From: an uncultured Eubacteriales bacterium
Lineage (GTDB): Bacteria > Bacillota > Clostridia > Christensenellales > Borkfalkiaceae
Direction of reading: 5' to 3'
Length of the DNA stretch: 13,119 nucleotides
Assembly: GCA_949745625.1 (NCBI GenBank)
Contig: CATJZR010000025.1
Span: 1 to 13,119 of the forward strand
Below are positions 1-5,478 of this stretch, piece by piece. The position numbers and the translations under genes were made by a program. The notes under the pieces were generated by a model. That model saw only the letters and a program-made list of their open reading frames with translations, did no database searches and was not told the DNA's origin. The stretch's first letter is position 1, and each line of letters opens with the position of its first letter.

Positions 1-149
1 GCGTTGAACTTGCGTTTTGCCTTGGTCGTGTACGTCTATGTACACTCCCTGCGGTCAAAGCCGCGTTCGCCTTGTCTTGCTTGCTTCTCCAATCCTCATT
101 CTGTTTCCCGTGCAAATGCGGGACGCAAATTTTATTGAATAGGTTAATT
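1..149. other. Non-coding, hairpin-rich 5' flank; possible dispersed intergenic repeat
   Basis: I see no convincing protein-coding gene here. The plus-strand frames give a Cys/Ser/Arg-rich translation with no recognisable motif, and the minus strand has several stops. Three short inverted repeats are visible: GTGTAC at 28-33 with GTACAC at 40-45, GCGG at 51-54 with CCGC at 61-64, and CCCG at 107-110 with CGGG at 119-122. GCAAAT occurs twice, at 112-117 and 125-130. The plus strand is pyrimidine-rich between about 65 and 110, unlike the genes that follow. This looks like a structured intergenic element or repeat cut by the window edge, but no second copy lies in the window, so its repeat nature is a guess. 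I see no good promoter for tgt in it. Confidence 0.35.
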
Positions 150-1271
150 ATGTCAAAATATTTTTCATTCGAATTACAGCATATTGATAAATACACTGGT
201 GCCCGCGCGGGTGTTTTTCATACTCCGCACGGCGATATTTTAACGCCCGTATATATGCCCGTCGGCACTCAGGCGACCGTAAAGGGCGTTTACCCGCGCG
301 ACTTGAAGGAGGCGGGTTCGAGCATAATACTTTCAAATACTTATCATTTGTATATCCGTCCGGGCGACGAACTTGTAAAAAAGGCGGGCGGTCTGCATAA
401 GTTTATGAACTGGGACGGTCCCATTTTGACCGACAGCGGCGGCTTTCAGGTATTTTCTTTGACTAAATTGAACAAAATTACCGACGAGGGAGTGCAGTTC
501 TCGTCGCACGTCGACGGGTCGAAGCACCTTTTCACGCCCGAGAAGGTAATGTCTATCGAAGAGAATCTCGGCGCGGATATAATAATGCAGTTCGACCAGT
601 GCAGCGAGTACGGTTACACGCACGAGCAGGCAAGGCAGGCAATGGAACGCACTGACAGTTGGTTGAAACGCTGCGTCGCGGCAAAAACGCGCGATGACCA
701 GGCGCTGTTCCCCATAATTCAGGGCAATTTTTACGACGATTTGCGTCTTGAAAGCCTTAAACGCGCAAAGCAGTTTGCAACTGACGGAATTGCGATAGGC
801 GGGCTTTCCGTCGGCGAGCCCAAACAGAGAATGTACGAAATTCTCGAACTGATGCGCCCGTATTATCCCGAAGGGCTTCCGCGCTATCTTATGGGCGTCG
901 GCAGTCCCGACTGTCTTATCGAGGGCGTCAAGCGCGGTGTGGATATGTTCGACTGTGTGCTTGCTACGCGCATTGCAAGAAACGGCACGGCGTTCACTTC
1001 CAATGGCAAAGTGGTCGCCCGCAACGGCAAATACCGCGAGGACTTTTCACCTTTGGACGAAAGCTGTAATTGCTACTGCTGCAAGAATTATACCAAGGCG
1101 TACGTAAGGCACCTTATAAACGTAAACGAAATGTTGTCGGCAATGCTTTTAAGCGTGCACAATATAACTTTCCTGCATAAGCTTATGCGTAATATGCGCG
1201 AGGCGATTTTTGCGGACAGCCTGACAGATTTTGCCTCCGAGTTTTACGCGCAATACGGCGATTTTAATTAA
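150..1271 (+). CDS. tgt: Queuine/preQ1 tRNA-guanine transglycosylase (Tgt)
   Basis: Tgt exchanges guanine 34 of tRNAs with GUN anticodons for the queuosine precursor preQ1 in bacteria; it is a cytoplasmic TIM-barrel zinc enzyme. The start at 150 gives 373 aa, matching the usual 370-380. An upstream ATG at 72 would add 26 non-homologous residues, so 150 is preferred although its Shine-Dalgarno is weak (AGG at 141-143). Visible motifs are TDSGGFQVFSL with Asp95 (general base), FDQC at 148-151 (substrate pocket), GGLSVGE at 217-223, and FDCV at 267-270 with nucleophile Asp268. The zinc site is CNCYCC at 306-311 (Cys306, Cys308, Cys311) plus a later His, probably His337. LATR follows FDCV where most family members have a Pro (LPTR or MPTR). 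It usually lies beside queA and yajC; yajC follows here after 105 nt. Which genes precede it cannot be seen. Confidence 0.96.
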   Translation: MSKYFSFELQHIDKYTGARAGVFHTPHGDILTPVYMPVGTQATVKGVYPRDLKEAGSSIILSNTYHLYIRPGDELVKKAGGLHKFMNWDGPILTDSGGFQVFSLTKLNKITDEGVQFSSHVDGSKHLFTPEKVMSIEENLGADIIMQFDQCSEYGYTHEQARQAMERTDSWLKRCVAAKTRDDQALFPIIQGNFYDDLRLESLKRAKQFATDGIAIGGLSVGEPKQRMYEILELMRPYYPEGLPRYLMGVGSPDCLIEGVKRGVDMFDCVLATRIARNGTAFTSNGKVVARNGKYREDFSPLDESCNCYCCKNYTKAYVRHLINVNEMLSAMLLSVHNITFLHKLMRNMREAIFADSLTDFASEFYAQYGDFN

Positions 1272-1318
1272 AATTAAGTGAAAGTTTAATGTAATTGCCT
1301 TAAAGCTTAAAAAAACGC

Positions 1319-1347
1319 TTGCCAAAAAGCGCTAAATAAGATATAGT
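1319..1347 (+). promoter_or_regulatory. Putative sigma-A promoter of yajC
   Basis: A -35 element TTGCCA (1319-1324) and a -10 element TATAGT (1342-1347) are separated by exactly 17 nt, in the A/T-rich gap between tgt and yajC. Each box differs from the consensus at one position. Transcription would start near 1354, giving a leader of about 23 nt. A short CGCTT/AAGCG inverted repeat (1316-1320 and 1327-1331) overlaps the -35 box. I see no clear tgt terminator in the gap, so read-through from tgt is also possible. Confidence 0.6.
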
Positions 1348-1376
1348 TTAAAAAAATTAATTTGGAGAAGATTTAT

Positions 1377-1865
1377 ATGTTCAATAACCTTTTGGTTGAC
1401 ACTACTCAAATTTCTACCTACGTAATTTTGGGCGTGCTTATCGTTGCGATAATCGTAATGTTCGTATTTTCAAGCAGACGCCGTAAAAAGCAGGAAGAGG
1501 ACGCAAAAAACTTAATCGACGCAGTCAAGCCCGGCAATAAGGTAAAGACTATCGGCGGTATATGCGGAATAGTCGTTGAAATCGACACCGAGGAAAACAC
1601 TTTCGTTCTCGAAACCGGAACCGAGCAGTCGGGTAAATGCTTCATCAAGTTCGACAAGCAGGCAATTTACCAGACAGATGCAGTCGTTGAAAAAGTCGCT
1701 CCCGCAGAGGAAGCTAATGGTGAAGAGGTCGCGGAAGAGGCGAAGACCGTAGAGGAAGCGCAACCTGTCGAGGTTGCAGAGGAAAAACCTGCCGAGCCCG
1801 CAGAAGCTTCAACGGAAGAGGTCAAAGAAGAAAAGAAGCCTGCGAAAAAGACCAAAAAGAACTAA
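1377..1865 (+). CDS. yajC: YajC, Sec translocon accessory membrane protein
   Basis: YajC is a small single-span inner-membrane subunit associated with SecDF and the SecYEG translocon. The ATG at 1377 is preferred because GGAG at 1364-1367 lies 9 nt upstream; an in-frame TTG at 1362 would overlap that Shine-Dalgarno. The protein is 162 aa: a short N-terminus, one hydrophobic helix (about 14-32), the basic RRRKK stop-transfer at 34-38, then the family core around VKPGNKVKTIGG (50-61) and a beta-rich part ending near Gln100. Residues 103-162 are a low-complexity tail rich in Glu, Ala, Val and Pro that turns Lys-rich at the end (PAKKTKKN). The tail makes this longer than the 90-120 aa typical of YajC and is probably disordered. 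Its usual partners secD and secF lie about 2.1 kb downstream. Confidence 0.93.
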   Translation: MFNNLLVDTTQISTYVILGVLIVAIIVMFVFSSRRRKKQEEDAKNLIDAVKPGNKVKTIGGICGIVVEIDTEENTFVLETGTEQSGKCFIKFDKQAIYQTDAVVEKVAPAEEANGEEVAEEAKTVEEAQPVEVAEEKPAEPAEASTEEVKEEKKPAKKTKKN

Positions 1866-1873
1866 TAATTTGC

Positions 1874-1908
1874 AAAACCTCCGCATAGATTAAAGCGGAG
1901 GTTTTTTT
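1874..1908 (+). terminator. Rho-independent terminator after yajC, overlapping the next gene's ribosome binding site
   Basis: An 11-bp perfect stem (1874-1884 with 1895-1905, core ACCTCCGC/GCGGAGGT) closes a 10-nt loop. A run of seven T residues at 1902-1908 ends it, with the first four inside the stem. It begins nine bases after the yajC stop and ends directly against the ATG at 1909. It has the classic form of an intrinsic terminator. Confidence 0.85.
1897..1901 (+). promoter_or_regulatory. Shine-Dalgarno GGAGG inside the terminator's 3' arm
   Basis: GGAGG at 1897-1901 is followed by seven T residues and then ATG at 1909, an ideal 7-nt spacing. It is the only ribosome binding site visible for the downstream membrane-protein gene. 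The same bases form the 3' arm of the terminator hairpin, so folding would hide the site from ribosomes, and termination at the T-run would end the RNA just before the start codon. Confidence 0.7.
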
Positions 1909-2277
1909 ATGCGCAAAAATATATTTCAGATAGTCAAGGCATCGTCGGCGTCGGTAATCGTTTCGCTTATATTCGTGCTTGTGTTCACTCTTATAATTCA
2001 GCTTTTCAGTCTGCCGCTCGGCGCGGTCAAGCCGGTAAATCAGGTGTTCAAAATTCTTTCAATCGTGGTTGGCGGATTGATTTTTATTCGCGGCGACAAG
2101 GGTTGGCTTAAAGGTATAATTTACGGTTTGGTTGCCGTTATCGTAACCTATCTACTGTACGGAGCAATCGCTCATTCGCTTTCTATAAGCTGGAAATTCG
2201 CAATCGAGATACTTCTTGGCGTAGTCAGCGGTGCTATTACGGGAATAATAGCGGTCAATATCAAAAAGAGCGCCTGA
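1909..2277 (+). CDS. TIGR04086-type small membrane protein of unknown function
   Basis: A 122-aa protein made almost entirely of hydrophobic helices. Four membrane segments are visible, at about 12-34, 45-60, 67-86 and 97-117. They are linked by short polar turns (RGDKGW at 61-66) and flanked by a basic N-terminus (MRKN) and a C-terminal KKSA. Size, topology and position directly after yajC and before scfA match the TIGR04086 family common in Clostridia (Bacillus YrzE is a likely relative); its role is not known. The assignment rests on context and topology, since the family has few fixed motifs. The only start is ATG 1909, whose Shine-Dalgarno lies within the preceding terminator stem, so expression probably depends on read-through from yajC or on an internal promoter I cannot see clearly. 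Confidence 0.75.
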   Translation: MRKNIFQIVKASSASVIVSLIFVLVFTLIIQLFSLPLGAVKPVNQVFKILSIVVGGLIFIRGDKGWLKGIIYGLVAVIVTYLLYGAIAHSLSISWKFAIEILLGVVSGAITGIIAVNIKKSA

Positions 2278-2283
2278 AATTAC

Positions 2284-2312
2284 TTGATTTTTTTATCGCC
2301 GCACATTATAAT
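2284..2312 (+). promoter_or_regulatory. Strong sigma-A promoter of scfA
   Basis: The -35 TTGATT (2284-2289) and a perfect -10 TATAAT (2307-2312) are spaced by 17 nt. The predicted start near 2319 gives a leader of about 30 nt containing the strong Shine-Dalgarno AAGGAGA (2334-2340), 8 nt before the scfA ATG. This suggests the peptide gene is highly transcribed independently of yajC. Confidence 0.75.
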
Positions 2313-2348
2313 TATAAACGTAATCCAAGCATAAAGGAGATTTTTATA

Positions 2349-2510
2349 ATGATTAAAACAATATCTACTCCCCGTGAAAAGAAGGTAACGGGCTGCGGCG
2401 AATGCAGAAGCACCTGCCAGTCGGCTTGCAAGACCAGTTGCACCGTCGGCAATCAAAGCTGCGAAAGAATTACAAGAGAAGAAAATCCCGAAAAAATTAA
2501 TAGAAAATAA
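2349..2510 (+). CDS. scfA: SCIFF ranthipeptide precursor (six-cysteine peptide)
   Basis: This 53-aa peptide is the substrate of the radical SAM maturase encoded next. The six cysteines are Cys16, 19, 23, 27, 31 and 38 (C-x2-C-x3-C-x3-C-x3-C-x6-C), inside the nearly invariant SCIFF core CGECRSTCQSACKTSC and TVGNQSC. In SCIFF peptides the maturase links Cys sulfur to a nearby residue; in the studied case the acceptor is a Thr, which makes the product a ranthipeptide. The leader (MIKTISTPREKKVTG, 15 aa) keeps the IKT-x-x-T start but is shorter than the roughly 20-23 aa I recall as typical. After Cys38 comes a charged 15-aa tail (residues 39-53), longer than the few residues usual in this family. 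It has its own promoter and a strong ribosome binding site, and a hairpin separates it from scfB. Confidence 0.95.
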   Translation: MIKTISTPREKKVTGCGECRSTCQSACKTSCTVGNQSCERITREENPEKINRK

Positions 2511-2528
2511 TAATAATTAATAAAGAGT

Positions 2529-2553
2529 AAGGAGCAGTAAAGCTGCTCCTTTT
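2529..2553 (+). terminator. Terminator or attenuator hairpin between scfA and scfB
   Basis: A perfect 9-bp stem (2529-2537 AAGGAGCAG with 2543-2551 CTGCTCCTT) has a 5-nt loop and is followed by further T residues (TTTT in all at 2550-2553). The T-run is short, so termination is probably partial. It would let the abundant peptide mRNA end before scfB while some transcripts read on. The stem ends 12 nt before the scfB start codon. Confidence 0.7.
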
Positions 2554-2563
2554 AACTGTTGTA

Positions 2564-3886
2564 ATGGTACATATTTTTAACTTCGAGAACTACAACTACA
2601 TATACGATTCGGGCAGCGGAAGCCTGCACGAATGCGATAAAGATACTGCCGACTACCTGAAAGCCAAGTGCGAGGGCGGGATAATGCCCGTGCTGTCTGC
2701 GGAAAAAATCGCAGAAATAGAAGCAGATATAAGCGCCTTGAAGGCCAAGGGGTTGCTGTTTGCCGACGAGGTAAAGACTGCGCCCATAAAGCCGAAGGAC
2801 ATAAAGGCGCTTTGTCTTCATATCTGCCACGACTGCAATCTGCGTTGCCGTTACTGCTTTGCCGACGAAGGCGCATATCATTCCGAGCGCGAGTTTATGA
2901 GCCTTGAAACGGCGAAAGCGGCAATCGATTTCCTGCTGAAAAACAGCGGCAACCGCAAGGTTCTCGAAGCCGACTTTTTCGGCGGCGAGCCGTTGATGTG
3001 CCTCGACACCGTCAAAAAGACGGTAGCTTACGCTAAAGCGGAGGCGGCGAAGCTCGGTAAGAAATTCCTTTTCACGACCACGACTAACGCCCTGCTTCTC
3101 GACGACGACGCAATCGACTTTTTCAACGGCGAAATGGAAAACGTCGTTTTAAGTTTGGACGGCAGGAAAGAGGTGCACGACGCTATCCGCAAAACCAAGA
3201 ACGGAAAGGGCAGCTTCGACCTCGTAATCGAAAACATCAAAAAGTTCGTCCGTTCGCGCGGGGACAAGCACTATTATGTGCGCGGCACGTTTACGTCTAA
3301 AAATCTCGATTTTTCCAAGGACGTAATTTTTCTTGCGGACAACGGGTTCGACAGTATCTCAATGGAGCCCGTCGTCACCGATATTGCCGACCTGCAAATC
3401 AGGGACGAGCACCTGGGTACGGTCTGTGCGGAATACGAAACGCTTTGTAAGCAATACCTTGAAAAACACGAGGCGGGCGAAGGCTTCAATTTCTTCCATT
3501 TCAATATAGATTTGGAAGGAGGGACATGCCTTCAAAAACGCGTTTCGGCGTGCGGTGCGGGCAATGAATATTTTTCGGTCGTTCCCAACGGAGACCTGTA
3601 TCCCTGCCACCAGTTTGCGGGCGATAAAAACTTTTTGATGGGCAACGTAAAAGACGGGATAATCCGTAGCGACATACGCGAAAAGTTTGCATCGAACAGT
3701 CTGTTTACGCGCGAGGAATGCGACGGCTGCTTTGCTAAATTTATATGCAGCGGCGGGGGCAGCGCCAACAATTACAATTTTATGGGCGATATGAACAAGC
3801 CATATCCTGTAACCTGCGCCATGATGAAAAAGCGTATCGAATGCGGTATGCACGCGTTGGCACGTAAAAAAGACGGCAAAAATTAA
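2564..3886 (+). CDS. scfB: SCIFF peptide maturase, radical SAM/SPASM thioether synthase
   Basis: This enzyme cleaves S-adenosylmethionine to a 5'-deoxyadenosyl radical and forms thioether crosslinks in ScfA. The protein is 440 aa. The N-terminal ~80 residues (MVHIFNFENY...) fit the RiPP recognition element that binds the leader. The radical SAM site is C-x3-C-x2-C with Cys91, Cys95 and Cys98 (CNLRCRYC), and FFGGEP at 138-143 is the SAM-binding GGE motif. The SPASM part has Cys322, Cys330, Cys348 (NGDLYPC), Cys386, Cys389, Cys395 and Cys418. In C-x2-C-x5-C-x3-C the last position is Gly399 (CSGGG), so one expected auxiliary-cluster ligand is absent. The start matches related proteins, yet no Shine-Dalgarno lies within 12 nt of it; AAGGAG is in the hairpin 30 nt upstream. 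It probably gets read-through from scfA. Confidence 0.93.
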   Translation: MVHIFNFENYNYIYDSGSGSLHECDKDTADYLKAKCEGGIMPVLSAEKIAEIEADISALKAKGLLFADEVKTAPIKPKDIKALCLHICHDCNLRCRYCFADEGAYHSEREFMSLETAKAAIDFLLKNSGNRKVLEADFFGGEPLMCLDTVKKTVAYAKAEAAKLGKKFLFTTTTNALLLDDDAIDFFNGEMENVVLSLDGRKEVHDAIRKTKNGKGSFDLVIENIKKFVRSRGDKHYYVRGTFTSKNLDFSKDVIFLADNGFDSISMEPVVTDIADLQIRDEHLGTVCAEYETLCKQYLEKHEAGEGFNFFHFNIDLEGGTCLQKRVSACGAGNEYFSVVPNGDLYPCHQFAGDKNFLMGNVKDGIIRSDIREKFASNSLFTREECDGCFAKFICSGGGSANNYNFMGDMNKPYPVTCAMMKKRIECGMHALARKKDGKN

Positions 3887-3934
3887 AAAAAGAATTGCTA
3901 AAAATCGATAATTAATTGACGGAATTCTTTTTTT
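3885..3934 (+). terminator. A/T-rich inverted repeat after scfB, possible weak terminator
   Basis: A perfect 12-bp inverted repeat (3885-3896 with 3923-3934) starts inside the scfB stop codon and ends in seven T residues. Only one pair is G-C and the loop is 26 nt, so the hairpin is weak, but the A-tract/T-tract arrangement is terminator-like. The loop contains the -35 box of the secD promoter and the 3' arm occupies most of its spacer. The repeat could instead reflect base composition alone. Confidence 0.45.
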
Positions 3935-3944
3935 CTTATATAAT
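3916..3944 (+). promoter_or_regulatory. Near-consensus sigma-A promoter of secDF
   Basis: TTGACG (3916-3921) and a perfect TATAAT (3939-3944) are separated by 17 nt. Only one base differs from the full consensus. Transcription would start near 3951, giving a leader of about 25 nt with AGGAG at 3964-3968, 7 nt before the secD ATG. It gives secD, secF and perhaps downstream genes a start independent of yajC and scfAB. Confidence 0.85.
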
Positions 3945-3975
3945 GTAGTAGTTAATCACAATTAGGAGTATATAG

Positions 3976-5478
3976 ATGGGCAAAATCAAGTCGGCAATTT
4001 TAACGGCGATAATCGTTGCGGCTATCGCGGTTCTTGCATTTTTTGCCACCGTATCTTATACGGTTCCCGGTTCCGACGGGGTCAAAAAATTTAATTCGTT
4101 TCTAACCAGCATAAGTCTCGGCGGCGACCTTACGGGCGAAGCCGTATCCGTGCTGTACCCGAAAGGGGTCATTTCCGACGCGGACTACCGTTCGGGTATC
4201 CCCTCGGACGATACTGCGGACAAGTATAAGGACAAGTACGAGCAGTTCGGCAGCGTCTGGATTGAAAAAGAGGTTCTCGGTGAAAACGACGAAAACAAGG
4301 AAACCTTGCTGAACAATGTCAAGCATGACGCCGAAATGCTGTCAAAGCGTCTCGGCGAAAAGGGATATTCCGCATATTCGGTAGCCGTGCGCGACGATTT
4401 TACTATCGCTGTGACCGTTCCTACCGGCTTCTCATATTCCGAATATGCCGACACCGATTACAGCGGTTCGCGCTCCGATAAGGAAACCGCGATAAGAAAC
4501 ACCTTGACATACTTGTCGTTCGGCGGCGAGCTTTCACTGAGAAACAGCGAGGTTGGCATCGGTCACGACAACATTTTAACGCCTATCACGGCGGACGTAA
4601 ATTCGTATTTCAAAAGCTTTAAAAAATTTACCCGCGCAGGCAACGTGGCGGTAAGGGTAGACCTAACGTCCGACGGCAAAGCGCTGTTTGAAAGTATTTC
4701 GGCAAAGGTTTCTGCGGCAAGCAATGACAAGGCGGTCGGCTTCTATATCGGTGACAGTCAGTTAATATCGCTTAAACTCGAAGAATCCGTTTCCGAAGAA
4801 AGCTTCTTCATTACAGTACCCGACGAGAGGACCGCGCAGGACTACGCTATCGTGCTTCAATCCTGTATCAAAGGCGAAACTCTCGCTCTCGATTACGGTA
4901 GTGCAAACGACCTCGAGGTCGTTTACGCAAGTGCTTCGCTCGGCTCGCACGCTGCGATATTCCTGTTCTGCTCGATGTTTGCACTCGTGTTGGCTGCTAT
5001 CGTCTATTCGGCGGTAAGGTACAGGCTGCTCGGCTTCGTAAACGCGATAACGATACTTGCATATTCGCTTACCGTAATAGTTGCGTTACTGTTGATAAAC
5101 ATCGAGTTGACGGTTGCGGTTGCAATCTTTGCAATGGCGGGGCTCGCTTTGCTTTGCGGCGCAAATTTCGTTGTGTTTGAAAAGGTGCGCGGCGAAACCC
5201 TCAAGGGTAAGACTATGCAGTCTGCCGTCAAGGCGGGCTATAAGGGTTTGCTTAAAGCCATACTCGAGCTGCACGTGGTACTCGTGGCGGTATCGCTTAT
5301 AATCGCGCTTGTCGGCGTAGGCGAGGTTGCTGCCTGCGGACTGATATTCTTTATCGCTTCGCTTGCATCCTATATCCTTTACTGGTTCACGCGGTTTATG
5401 TGGTTCGTCGTGAGCTCGACCGTCCGAGACAAGTTTGCATTCTGCGGCTTTAAGAGGGAGGAACTCGAAGATGACTAA
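3976..5478 (+). CDS. secD: Divergent SecD-like subunit of the SecDF translocase
   Basis: SecD with SecF pulls proteins from the outer face of the membrane after SecA-driven export, powered by protons. This 500-aa protein has the SecD plan: a first helix (about 8-26), a large extracytoplasmic P1-type domain (about 30-322), and five further helices from 324 to about 480. Degenerate family motifs can be followed: LGGDLTGE (48-55) for the LGLDLRGG element, RLGEKGY, AVRVDLTSDGKALF (225-238), then ANFVVFEKVRGE (396-407) for ANVLIFERIREE. The Asp expected just before that Ala-Asn is Gly395, and the later ILDAN element reads ILELH (429-433). LTLPGIAG, usually very conserved, is LTVAVAIF here. It is therefore a SecD relative that probably lacks the normal proton site. 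A strong promoter and Shine-Dalgarno lie upstream; secF overlaps it. Confidence 0.85.
   Translation: MGKIKSAILTAIIVAAIAVLAFFATVSYTVPGSDGVKKFNSFLTSISLGGDLTGEAVSVLYPKGVISDADYRSGIPSDDTADKYKDKYEQFGSVWIEKEVLGENDENKETLLNNVKHDAEMLSKRLGEKGYSAYSVAVRDDFTIAVTVPTGFSYSEYADTDYSGSRSDKETAIRNTLTYLSFGGELSLRNSEVGIGHDNILTPITADVNSYFKSFKKFTRAGNVAVRVDLTSDGKALFESISAKVSAASNDKAVGFYIGDSQLISLKLEESVSEESFFITVPDERTAQDYAIVLQSCIKGETLALDYGSANDLEVVYASASLGSHAAIFLFCSMFALVLAAIVYSAVRYRLLGFVNAITILAYSLTVIVALLLINIELTVAVAIFAMAGLALLCGANFVVFEKVRGETLKGKTMQSAVKAGYKGLLKAILELHVVLVAVSLIIALVGVGEVAACGLIFFIASLASYILYWFTRFMWFVVSSTVRDKFAFCGFKREELEDD

Noticed and set aside
72..149. N-terminal extension of Tgt from ATG 72
   Set aside because: The added 26 residues are Cys/Leu-rich and have no counterpart in Tgt; start 150 gives the family's usual length and N-terminus.
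1..149. preQ1 riboswitch before the queuosine gene tgt
   Set aside because: I find no compact C-rich hairpin with the A-rich tail of preQ1 riboswitches near the start; the hairpins present are in the wrong place and form.
2529..2563. scfB start at CTG 2543, 8 nt after AAGGAG
   Set aside because: The spacing is good, but CTG starts are rare, the added residues (LLLLTVV) are not seen in SCIFF maturases, and both AAGGAG and the CTG lie in the hairpin stem.
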